NCBI RefSeq assembly: GCF_004792655.1 | Contig: NZ_SRZC01000022.1 | Location: forward strand, 1 to 64,000 | From: Palleniella muris | Lineage (GTDB): Bacteria > Bacteroidota > Bacteroidia > Bacteroidales > Bacteroidaceae | Direction of reading: 5' to 3' | Length of the DNA stretch: 64,000 bases | Shown here: positions 1 through 7,753 of the stretch, piece after piece | How the letters are laid out: each line of letters starts with the position of its first letter | Numbering within the stretch: the stretch's first letter is position 1 | Notes under the pieces: model-generated | Seen by the model: the letters and a program-made list of their open reading frames with translations, nothing else | The model's database searches: none | What the model was told of the DNA's origin: nothing | Position numbers and translations under genes: made by a program

Positions 1-28
1 ACAAAAAACGCCGGGAAGAAACTATAAA

Positions 29-69
29 GGGCGGTATCCTTCACTGAGGATGCCGTCCTTATTTGTTTT
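29..69 (+). terminator. Rho-independent terminator of a gene left of the window
   Basis: An 11-bp stem (29-39 with 48-58, two G-T pairs) is followed by a T-rich stretch (59-69). It would end a plus-strand gene lying left of the window. No coding sequence is visible in 1-539: the rest is AT-rich DNA plus the repeat array at 311-400 and the hairpin at 468-505. Confidence 0.6.
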
Positions 70-310
70 CCAATAAGCCACATCAAAACATCTCCGCCTA
101 CCGCATTTTGCATGTTTTCTTATAGAACATATCTGCCGTTATGTGTTTTATGCGTACGCAAACCTTGGATAATAAGGTCTACTTCAAAGGCGGACAGTTC
201 ACCTTCTTCTAAATATGTAACCAAAATAAAACAATTAGTTGCATATTGTCAGATATATATTGTTTTTTATAACCTCTAAAAGCCAACAAGTGGTAAAACA
301 CCATTGGTTT

Positions 311-400
311 GGCGAAAGGTAACACTTGACCTCCCAAAGTGTGACCTTTCACTAAGTCAAAGGTTACCTTTTAGAATGCAAATCGTTATCTTTCATTATG
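311..400. repeat. 22-bp phased GGTNAC repeat array, locus A
   Basis: Four units of the AAAGGTNAC type occur with the conserved C at 323, 345, 367 and 390, so the period is 22, 22 and 23 bp. Units 1 and 2 pair as a hairpin (GAAAGGTAACACTT with AAGTGTGACCTTTC, one mismatch). The array sits beyond the 3' end of the TonB receptor gene and downstream of the terminator at 29-69, so probably between convergent genes. Related arrays are at 15921-16075, 35804-35890, 44905-45006 and 57215-57300. Confidence 0.8.
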
Positions 401-467
401 TCATTCACAGCCGGCAATAGCTCGACTTAAAGCTTATTCTGAAGTCGGACACTAAGGAATATAAACC

Positions 468-505
468 GAGTGCCACCTTCCACTATGTGAAAGGTGGCAC
501 TTTGC
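468..505 (-). terminator. Hairpin at the 3' end of the TonB-receptor gene
   Basis: AGTGCCACCTT and AAAGGTGGCACT pair across a 9-10 base loop, 35 bases beyond the receptor stop codon. The two arms are also two units of the 22-bp repeat family (C at 476 and 498). No long T run follows on the minus strand, so a terminator role is likely but not certain. Confidence 0.45.
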
Positions 506-539
506 TGTATTTAAAAAACATCTTGCCGGCTGTCAACCA

Positions 540-3005
540 TTAATGCTGATGCTCTTCACCATAGCCGCCCGTATCGATATGCTGATGACGGTCATGGCTG
601 TGGGTGCTTGTCTTGCCGAAGCTGTAAGTCACTGCCAGACGGAGGGTGCGGCCTCCTGACCATTTGTTTATGGACTGTGTGTAGCCGTTTCCGTAAAGGA
701 TTTCCTTGCTCTCCTTGGAGTTGAAGATGTCTTTGCACACGAGCGAGAAGTTCCATGCACCGACTGTCTTGCGCAAACCGGCCTCAACATCCCAGTCAGG
801 CTCCATTGTACCCTGAGCCGTCACCCTGCGTGAGTTGTAGCGACCTGTAGCCTGGAATGCCAAGTCCCATGGCAGGCGCACAGATGCCATGCAGCGAATG
901 TCCCACACAAAGCGGTTCTGCTTGTCACCATGCACCGTGTAGAAATCTCCGTTCAGAGGGTATTCCGTATCCCATGCACCCAAGTGGCTGTTGTAGAGAT
1001 TGAGTGTCGTGGTGAGCGTGAGACGCCTGAAGAGTGTGTTGCGTGAGATTATCTCCATGCCGATGTTCCTCATGCTCCCGACATTGGCATGACCGTAGTA
1101 CATTGTGTAAATGCCGGAATTGCCCACCATCGGAGCAAGGAAACTGACATGGCTTATCCTGTCAGGGTTGGAACGCATGTAGCCCGAAACGGAGAGCATG
1201 TGCTCATCCCAATTCTTTATGTAGGAAAGTTCCAAAGCATGGCTGAACTCCGGGAGTATGAGCGGATTGCCGAGATGCACTTCCGAAGGGTCGGCGAGGT
1301 TCACGAACGTGTTTAGCTGCGGTCCGAAAGGACGGCGTATGCGGCGGGAATAATTCAGTTTCAGTTCATTGTTGCCACGGAACGCCCACCCGATTGACGC
1401 TGTCGGGAACAGTGCGAAATCGTTTTTCTTGAACGGTGCCACATCAGCGTCGTTCTGACCGTAGCCAAGCGACCGTGTGCGCACCTGCCACCATTCGCCG
1501 CGAAGTCCGGCGGAGAACGTCAGCAGCTCATGATTTCCTGCGACATTGAGGTACAGGGCAGAAATATCCGTGTCATACCTGAACCTGTTATAGAGATTGT
1601 CCAATGGCTGCAGATTGTCCTCTGTCTCTCCTTTTGCATAGGAAGCGGGGCTGTTCTCGTGGTTGTAGTTACCTTTATAGCCGGCCTCCAATCGCAGCCA
1701 GGGGAGCACAACGTTTGAATAATCGACGGCAGCTTCCCAGTTGCTGATTTTCAAATCCTGATGCTGCCCATGCCAGACGGATTCCTCTCTGCCGTCAGCC
1801 CATTCAGCCAACTCGTGGGAATTATTGTCGTTTGGTCCCTGCCATACGTTGTAGCTCACATTCATGTCCAAGGAATGGTCTTTTCCGAAGGAGTGCTTGT
1901 ATCCGAGGAGGATGTTCGCACCGCGTGTGTCGCCAGTCTCATGCATCCGGTTGACATTGCCAATCCATTGGTTCGGAAGGTTGCTTGAATGGACGGTTGC
2001 CGTGTTGCCCCACTTGTGCCCAAGCGTACCTATTGCACTCAGATAGAATGTGTTCTTGTCATTCGGGTTGAAATTGGTGCCAAGGCGCAGGAACATGCCG
2101 TTCTCATGCTGCTTGGTGTCGCCGTCGGAATTGAGGAAAGAGCCGTCTGCATAATTGCGGCGCGATGTGGTGCCTCCCGGAGCATGCTGTGTCTTCAGTC
2201 CGAGTCCTGCGAAAGATTCAAACTTGCCTTCGTTGTAGTTGATGTTGAAGTTCACGTTTGCCGTGCCACGTGTGTCAACGTTTGCCTCTGCACTTCCGAA
2301 ATATCCGTGGCGGTGATCCTTTTTCAGGCGGATATTGATGATGCCGGCTGTACCTGCGGAACTGTGCTTTGATGATGGGTTGGTCATTACCTCAATGCTC
2401 TCAATGGTCTCGGCAGGAATCTGTCCGAGTATCTGTGCGCGGTTGTCCGCGTTCATGCCCATCTCCTTGCCGTTTATCCAGACAAGGACATCGTCATTGC
2501 CACGCAAGGAGATTTCGCCATCACTGTTGACATCGACCGAAGGGACTGACGCGAGAAGCTCATTGGCAGATGCTCCTGTTGCAGCGATGTTGCTGCTGAC
2601 ATTGAACACTCGGCGCTCGGCATTTACCGACATCTGGCTTCTCTGCCCTTTCACCACCACTTCCTGAAGCAGTTTTGAATCCTCGGCAAGCTCTATCTTG
2701 CCTATGTTGACTTCCGAATCAGTTACAGTAACCTCACGCTCCTGCGGAACATTGCCTATGCTGCTGACACGGAGTATATACTTGCCGGAAGGTGCGTTCT
2801 TGATTACGAACCTGCCGTTTTCATCTGTCAATGTGCCAAATGGAAGAGTTGCCCCTGTTTCCGGATTGACAAGAATAACTGTAGCATAGCTGAGCGACTC
2901 TGAAGTACTTTTTTCTACTACCGAGCCTGTTATGTTGCCGTCAGCATATACACTTCCGGCCATCAATAAAGAAAATGCTATCGAAACGGGTAATTTTACT
3001 TTCAT
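540..3005 (-). CDS. TonB-dependent receptor, outer-membrane beta-barrel family, His-rich tail
   Basis: An outer-membrane importer predicted to work with TonB. A signal peptide (MKVKLPVSIAF...GSVYA) is followed by a carboxypeptidase-regulatory-like domain (about residues 20-115), a plug domain (about 125-235, containing SLRGNDDVLVWINGKEMG and EVMTNPSSKHSSAGTAGIINI) and a long barrel in which no SusC-type features are visible. The last strand (RLAVTYSFGK) is not at the C-terminus: a tail of about 22 residues follows with seven His plus Asp and Glu, suggesting metal binding. There is no SusD partner beside it, so the substrate is unknown. An upstream in-frame ATG at 3017 exists, but the promoter at 3032-3040 leaves it almost no leader, and the ATG at 3005 gives a clean signal peptide. 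Confidence 0.85.
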   Translation of the reverse strand: MKVKLPVSIAFSLLMAGSVYADGNITGSVVEKSTSESLSYATVILVNPETGATLPFGTLTDENGRFVIKNAPSGKYILRVSSIGNVPQEREVTVTDSEVNIGKIELAEDSKLLQEVVVKGQRSQMSVNAERRVFNVSSNIAATGASANELLASVPSVDVNSDGEISLRGNDDVLVWINGKEMGMNADNRAQILGQIPAETIESIEVMTNPSSKHSSAGTAGIINIRLKKDHRHGYFGSAEANVDTRGTANVNFNINYNEGKFESFAGLGLKTQHAPGGTTSRRNYADGSFLNSDGDTKQHENGMFLRLGTNFNPNDKNTFYLSAIGTLGHKWGNTATVHSSNLPNQWIGNVNRMHETGDTRGANILLGYKHSFGKDHSLDMNVSYNVWQGPNDNNSHELAEWADGREESVWHGQHQDLKISNWEAAVDYSNVVLPWLRLEAGYKGNYNHENSPASYAKGETEDNLQPLDNLYNRFRYDTDISALYLNVAGNHELLTFSAGLRGEWWQVRTRSLGYGQNDADVAPFKKNDFALFPTASIGWAFRGNNELKLNYSRRIRRPFGPQLNTFVNLADPSEVHLGNPLILPEFSHALELSYIKNWDEHMLSVSGYMRSNPDRISHVSFLAPMVGNSGIYTMYYGHANVGSMRNIGMEIISRNTLFRRLTLTTTLNLYNSHLGAWDTEYPLNGDFYTVHGDKQNRFVWDIRCMASVRLPWDLAFQATGRYNSRRVTAQGTMEPDWDVEAGLRKTVGAWNFSLVCKDIFNSKESKEILYGNGYTQSINKWSGGRTLRLAVTYSFGKTSTHSHDRHQHIDTGGYGEEHQH

Positions 3006-3031
3006 ATTGGTTGTCATTTTGTTTTATCGGT

Positions 3032-3040
3032 GCAAAGTTA
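3032..3040 (-). promoter_or_regulatory. Promoter -7 element of the TonB-receptor gene
   Basis: TAACTTTGC on the minus strand fits the Bacteroidetes TAnnTTTGC box. It lies 26 bases before the ATG at 3005. A TTTG box at the ideal distance is not clear. Confidence 0.5.
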
Positions 3041-3107
3041 CATATTTTTCCATGCAACCCATTTGCAAATATTGCAGGAATGCCAACCGAAAGGGATACC
3101 ACAGATT

Positions 3108-3175
3108 CTCCTCATGCGGATTCTTGCTGATTTCAGCAGATTATCCGCATAAATCTTCTGAATCCGCATGAGGAG
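3108..3175. repeat. Inverted repeat with CTCCTCATGCGGAT core
   Basis: A perfect 16-bp inverted repeat (3108-3123 and 3160-3175) encloses a smaller hairpin (GCTGA-TT-TCAGC). The reverse-strand copy reads CTCCTCATGCGGAT, about 11 bases, then TATGCGGATAATCTGC. The same two blocks recur at 35257-35287. It lies between the 5' side of the TonB-receptor gene and the 3' end of the PAP2 gene and could also act as a hairpin terminator for the latter. Confidence 0.7.
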
Positions 3176-3232
3176 AGTACAAGTATAGAATGTTTTATGT
3201 ATGAATATGAAAGACTATTTCAAGGCTTCATC

Positions 3233-4018
3233 CTAAAATTGCAGGCACATATTCACTCCACATCCTTCGGCAGAATAGTAAGGCAAGGCAACAACATCCA
3301 TTGACTTGGAGCACCTTGACCTTTTGAAGCATTTGGGATATAGCCAATAGGACATCTTTACACTTAGCATGCCAATACATGCACCGGCGACCACATCATT
3401 TATATAATGCCTGTCGTTGTATATCCTCAGATAACCTGTGGCGGCAGCCACGGCATATCCTGCATATCCTATCCATGGTGAAACATCCTTATATTCCTTC
3501 CAAAGAAACTCCGCACCCATGAATGCTGTTGCGGTATGTCCGGAGGGATAGGAATTGCGGGCATTACTGTCAGGACGCTTTTCCTTGAAAGTATATTTCA
3601 TTGTATTGACAAGTATTCCCATTGTCACATAAGACATCGCAAGAAGGACTGTCCTATCGACAAACCGGTGCTTGGCTTTTACTCCACACAAATCCAGACC
3701 ATAGACAGCCACCATCGGAGCATACTGGCTGTATTCGTCAACCTTGAACTTGTGCTTTCCCCGTGCCGACAAAGCATCCTGGACATGCTCGCGCTGGCGC
3801 GTCAGCCATGGGCTGCCGACAAACGCGGAGGTCGCACCGACAACGGCAGTCGGAATTAGCACATCCTTGAGTTTCAAAGAATGGGTGGTGTCTGCAACTG
3901 TGTCTGACTTCACCACCATGCACAGACTGTCCATATCTTGCTCTTGTGAAAAAGCAGGACAGTTCAAAAGCAGAGCCGTCGACAGCAGCCCCACTTTCAT
4001 GGAATAATGATTTCTCAT
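3233..4018 (-). CDS. PAP2-family membrane phosphatase
   Basis: A type 2 phosphatidic acid phosphatase, acting on lipid phosphates or polyprenyl pyrophosphates at the membrane. All three family signatures are present: KX6RP (K..FKEKRPDS), PSGHTATAF, and RX5HX3D (RIYNDRHYIND). The N-terminus is a signal peptide (KVGLLSTALLLNCPAFS). The fold has the usual hydrophobic helices near the motifs. The first ATG is at 4018, but an internal one at 4000 would start right at the signal peptide. The gene stands alone behind a structured leader of about 300 bases. Which lipid it uses (undecaprenyl pyrophosphate, lipid A phosphate) cannot be told from the sequence. Confidence 0.85.
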   Translation of the reverse strand: MRNHYSMKVGLLSTALLLNCPAFSQEQDMDSLCMVVKSDTVADTTHSLKLKDVLIPTAVVGATSAFVGSPWLTRQREHVQDALSARGKHKFKVDEYSQYAPMVAVYGLDLCGVKAKHRFVDRTVLLAMSYVTMGILVNTMKYTFKEKRPDSNARNSYPSGHTATAFMGAEFLWKEYKDVSPWIGYAGYAVAAATGYLRIYNDRHYINDVVAGACIGMLSVKMSYWLYPKCFKRSRCSKSMDVVALPYYSAEGCGVNMCLQF

Positions 4019-4337
4019 CTACGCTTTTTTTGCGCGCGGACTAAAATTCGATAATACGGGTGTCAAACACAAACACCTCAGAAGCAGACATACAAGAAGC
4101 GTGAGCTTCCCTTATCTAACTCTGAGGTATTTGGCGTGACCCGTATAAAAGATAAGTTCCACCCACGCTTAAGCGCAGGCGTTCACTGAACCTATCCGTA
4201 ATTATACATCTTCTAATCGCCAAATTTTCAGAGTATACGAATAATAGTAAACGCTATTATTAATATGTTATATGAATGTTATTTTATTCTTATATGCTTT
4301 TTAATTTAATGGTTATTTGTTTCGTTGTGCAAAGTTA
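4019..4337 (-). promoter_or_regulatory. Promoter and long structured leader of the PAP2 gene (or a separate small RNA)
   Basis: A -7 box TAACTTTGC (4329-4337, minus) with a CTTG 20 bases upstream predicts a start near 4322, giving a leader of about 300 bases. Read on the minus strand its second half is strongly folded: a hairpin CGCCTGCGC-TTAA-GCGTGGGTG, then a closed domain ATACGGG...CCCGTAT holding ACCTCAGA...TCTGAGGT and GAAGC-TCAC-GCTTC. It does not match the riboswitch consensus sequences I know (TPP, cobalamin, SAM-I, FMN, glycine). Confidence 0.45.
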
Positions 4338-4410
4338 GCTATATTTTCCGAGAATGGCAAGCAATTAAAATATTTTATTTTGATACATTTGGCGTATAAA
4401 CAAAAAAACA

Positions 4411-4439
4411 CCGACAAGCAAGGAATCCTTGCTTGTCGG
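4411..4439 (-). terminator. Terminator after the hexuronate transporter gene
   Basis: A perfect 13-bp stem with a 3-base loop (CCGACAAGCAAGG / CCTTGCTTGTCGG) is followed on the minus strand by TGTTTTTTTG. It lies 28 bases after the stop codon. Confidence 0.85.
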
Positions 4440-4466
4440 CATATATGGAAAATTACAATTAGTTGT

Positions 4467-5915
4467 TTACTTCATAACCACAGGCTTATACTTAGGTACG
4501 AGAGCCTTCATCACCACCCAGCCGATAAGATAAGCGACAGCACAGATGCTGAAGATAATCATGTAACCGGCAGGCTTGCCCTCAAAGCCCATGAACTGGA
4601 ATGCCGCACCCTGCTTCTCAGCATAAACAAAGAGGTGACCGGAAGCCCAGTTGATGAGCATAGAAGCGATACCACCCGCCATAGAACCGATACCAGTGAT
4701 TGTGGCAATGGCAGACTTAGGGAACATGTCACCTACCGTAGAGAAGATGTTTGCAGACCAAGCCTGATGACCGGCACCTACAAAACCGATAATCACTGCC
4801 GGCCACCATGCGCTGTACTGTCCCATTGGCTGTGCAAAGAGTGCCAGCACAGGGAAGAATGCGAAGATAAGCATGGCGAGCATACGACCCTGATAAGGAT
4901 TCATGCCCTTCTTCTCGACGAAGAGTTTTGGCAGATAACCGCCAAACATTGAGAGTACGGTAACGATAGCGTACAGTGTGAAGATGAGCGCGATACCCAT
5001 TGAGGAGTCGGACTTGTAGCCATACTGGTCAGAGAAATATGCCGGAGCCCAGAAGAGGAAGAACCACCATACACCGTCAGTCATAAACTTGCCAAATGCG
5101 AAAGACCATGTCTGCTTGTGGCTGAATGCCTCAAGATAGCCCATCTGCTTCTCCTCTGCCTCTGCAGCAGGTGCAGTGCCTTCAGCCTCATCCTGATTGA
5201 CATAGAGAAGCTCTGCCTCATTGACAAACTTTGACTTTGCCGGCTTGTCATAGACAAACAGCCAAATGCCTGCCCAAACGAAACCAATAGCACCGATAAT
5301 TACGAATGCCATCTCCCAGCCCATTGCCTTTGCAAGGAGAGGAATGGTGGCAGGAGCAGCAAGAGCACCTACGGATGCACCTGAATTAAAGATAGATGTT
5401 GCGAACGCACGGTCTTTCTTTGGGAAATATTCTGCTGTCACCTTGATGGCTGCAGGGAAGTTGCCTGCCTCACCAAGGGCGAGCACGCAGCGGCATGCAA
5501 GGAAAGCGTACATGGAGACTGTTGCTATTGTCACGGCAAGGTCACCTGTTGCCTGAATGAGGTCAGCCTTGCTTTCGAGACCATGACCCAACCAACCTTC
5601 TGTGAACAGACCGCAACCGGCATGGAGAACAGCACCGAGAGACCAGACTGTAATTGCCCAGAAGTATCCTTTCTTTGTACCCATCCAGTCAACAAATTTG
5701 CCGGCAAAGAGGTTGGATATTGCATAGAATATGGAGAAGACGGCTGTAATGTTACCGTAAATCTCGTCATTCCAATGGAACTCCGGTGAGATAAAGTCTT
5801 TCCAAGTAAGAGAAAGAACCTGACGGTCCATGTAATTGACTGTTGTTGCGAAGAAGAGCATCGCACACATGACCCAACGCCAGTTGGTCATCTTAGAAGT
5901 TTGAATTTGACTCAT
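4467..5915 (-). CDS. MFS transporter, hexuronate (ExuT-like) type
   Basis: A major facilitator of the anion:cation symporter family with twelve predicted membrane helices and 482 residues, near the family's usual 430-480. The start of helix 1 (ATTVNYMDRQVLSL) and the motif DWMGTKKGYFWAITVWSLG are typical of hexuronate/glucarate importers. A hydrophilic central loop (about 225-260) is rich in Glu and Ala. It lies downstream of the GH28 gene on the same strand, separated by 275 bases with its own promoter. Import of galacturonate released by that enzyme is therefore a sensible inference. Substrate specificity is not proven by sequence. Confidence 0.85.
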   Translation of the reverse strand: MSQIQTSKMTNWRWVMCAMLFFATTVNYMDRQVLSLTWKDFISPEFHWNDEIYGNITAVFSIFYAISNLFAGKFVDWMGTKKGYFWAITVWSLGAVLHAGCGLFTEGWLGHGLESKADLIQATGDLAVTIATVSMYAFLACRCVLALGEAGNFPAAIKVTAEYFPKKDRAFATSIFNSGASVGALAAPATIPLLAKAMGWEMAFVIIGAIGFVWAGIWLFVYDKPAKSKFVNEAELLYVNQDEAEGTAPAAEAEEKQMGYLEAFSHKQTWSFAFGKFMTDGVWWFFLFWAPAYFSDQYGYKSDSSMGIALIFTLYAIVTVLSMFGGYLPKLFVEKKGMNPYQGRMLAMLIFAFFPVLALFAQPMGQYSAWWPAVIIGFVGAGHQAWSANIFSTVGDMFPKSAIATITGIGSMAGGIASMLINWASGHLFVYAEKQGAAFQFMGFEGKPAGYMIIFSICAVAYLIGWVVMKALVPKYKPVVMK

Positions 5916-5997
5916 TTTTGATTATTTAGTTGTTTTTTGATTATGCTTGTTTGTTTTAATCAGTTAGTTTAAATTGCTTTTACGCACACATTTTATG

Positions 5998-6037
5998 CAA
6001 AATTAATGATTTAAATTAATAATAGCGAAAAACAAAC
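5998..6037 (-). promoter_or_regulatory. Promoter of the hexuronate transporter gene
   Basis: TAATTTTGC (minus, 5998-6006) is a good -7 box. A TTTG on the minus strand lies at 6034-6037, farther than the ideal 19-21 bases. The predicted leader is about 75 bases. Confidence 0.5.
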
Positions 6038-6189
6038 CCTATATCGCTCACTGTTTAGAGTTTTTTAACCAAAGGTCAACGATATAGGGGGTATTTTGAA
6101 ACACTTGCTCATGATTCGCCCACAAGAGACACGCCCATGATAACCAACATGCTGCACAAGTGGGTTTTATATTACTGCAATTCCTGATT

Positions 6190-7629
6190 CTATTTGCAAT
6201 AATACTCACCTACAGGCTTATTGTCCTTTGCCTTTACTGTGACATTCTTCTGCTTGATGTTCTTACAGTAGGTCATGTAGCCTGCCTCGTTGGCGGTGAT
6301 GACAACATTTTCCATTGTCACATCCTTTACAGGCATCTCAGGCAGACCGTTGAAATAGATGGCACGCTGAGCACCACTGCACATGATATTCTTTATATGC
6401 AGGTTGCGGAACGAAGGAGTCTTCTCCGTGACAGGCTCGGCAGCTATCTCTGCAGGGCGCTTTGTACCGTCAGGGTTCTCCACCATTACTGTTTTCGAAC
6501 CATAGTAAAGATTGAAGCGGATGGCGTCGCCGAGGATGTTCACCATGGAAATGTTCTCTATCCAGATGTTCTCTACCACACCGCCACGTCCGCGACAACT
6601 CTTGAAGCGCAGACCGATGTCTGTTCCCAAGAATTGGCAGTCAGAGCACTTTATGTTCTTCACGCCGCCACTCATCTCTGAGCCAATGACAAACCCTCCA
6701 TGACCGGCATATACGGTACAACCGCTTATTATCACGTTCTCGCACGCACGACCACGTTTTCTGCCATGTTCATCCTTACCTGACTTGATGCAGATGCCAT
6801 CATCGCCAACATCGAAGGTTGTGTTGACTACAATGCAGTTCTTACAAGCGTCAAGGTCAAGTCCGTCGCCATTCTGCGCATAACTTGGGTTACGGATGTC
6901 CACACCGTCAATGATGACATTCTCGCAGCATTCAGGATGAACGTTCCATGCCGGTGAGTTTTGGAAGACAACGCCCTCAAGCAACACATTCTTGCACTCA
7001 TAGAGATTGACCATAATCGGGCGCGGCAAGTCTTCCTTGGCAGGTGCCCACATGGTAGCCCTGCGATAGAATCCGCCCTGCGAGGTTATGCGTTTCCATT
7101 GTGCTGGAGTAGTTTTCTCCTGCTTTAGCGGACGCCATACCTCACCATTGCCGTCAATTACGCCACGACCGGTGATGGCGATATTCTTCGCGCCTGTGGC
7201 AGAGATAGGGCTCTGCGCTCTCTTTGCCGGGATTCCTTCGTAGGTTGTGTTGACAACAGGATAATCGTTGATGTCAGGCGAGAACAAGAGTGTTGCGCCT
7301 TTCTCCAGATGAAGGTTGATGTTGTCTTTCAGCACAATAGGGCCTGTGAGCCACAAACCGCTTGGGATAACGACTTTGCCGCCACCTTTGGCAGCCATTT
7401 CGTCAATGGCGCGCTGTATGGCAGCTGTGCATTTGTGCTGTCCGTCGCCTACAGCACCATATTTTACAACCGACACCGTGGCATCAGGGAAGACAGGTCT
7501 CTCAATGCGAGGCATGTCGAACGGCAAGCCACGATACAGTTCTTCATACTCATAGCTGCCGGCTATGGCGGACGAAATGCCGCAGCACATCATAATCAGC
7601 GCAAGAAGCACTTGTTTCAAATTTCTCAT
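6190..7629 (-). CDS. Glycoside hydrolase family 28 (polygalacturonase-like)
   Basis: A secreted pectinase cutting alpha-1,4 galacturonosyl bonds in homogalacturonan or rhamnogalacturonan. The signal peptide covers about residues 1-23. The parallel beta-helix carries the family motifs: NGDGLD (253-258), GDDG (275-278), GHGG (309-312) and RFK (341-343). These supply the catalytic Asp residues, the His and the substrate-binding Arg/Lys. Length (479) matches Bacteroidetes GH28 enzymes. It precedes the hexuronate transporter on the same strand, forming a small pectin-use pair with no SusC/D genes nearby. A GH105 protein 13 kb away could take the unsaturated products of pectin lyases. Confidence 0.9.
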   Translation of the reverse strand: MRNLKQVLLALIMMCCGISSAIAGSYEYEELYRGLPFDMPRIERPVFPDATVSVVKYGAVGDGQHKCTAAIQRAIDEMAAKGGGKVVIPSGLWLTGPIVLKDNINLHLEKGATLLFSPDINDYPVVNTTYEGIPAKRAQSPISATGAKNIAITGRGVIDGNGEVWRPLKQEKTTPAQWKRITSQGGFYRRATMWAPAKEDLPRPIMVNLYECKNVLLEGVVFQNSPAWNVHPECCENVIIDGVDIRNPSYAQNGDGLDLDACKNCIVVNTTFDVGDDGICIKSGKDEHGRKRGRACENVIISGCTVYAGHGGFVIGSEMSGGVKNIKCSDCQFLGTDIGLRFKSCRGRGGVVENIWIENISMVNILGDAIRFNLYYGSKTVMVENPDGTKRPAEIAAEPVTEKTPSFRNLHIKNIMCSGAQRAIYFNGLPEMPVKDVTMENVVITANEAGYMTYCKNIKQKNVTVKAKDNKPVGEYYCK

Positions 7630-7753
7630 TGTTGTTAGTTTATATAGGATTTATTGTTTTGCCAGAAATCATGTTGCGGACAACACAGCCTTGGTTCGCA
7701 AAAGAATACTCATTGCCTTTTGTTTCCCCATGTGCGCATATGGCGATAAGCAC

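Noticed and set aside
4019..4337. TPP riboswitch because of the CTGAG-like motif
   Set aside because: The motif pairs with its own complement as a plain helix and the rest of the TPP consensus is absent.
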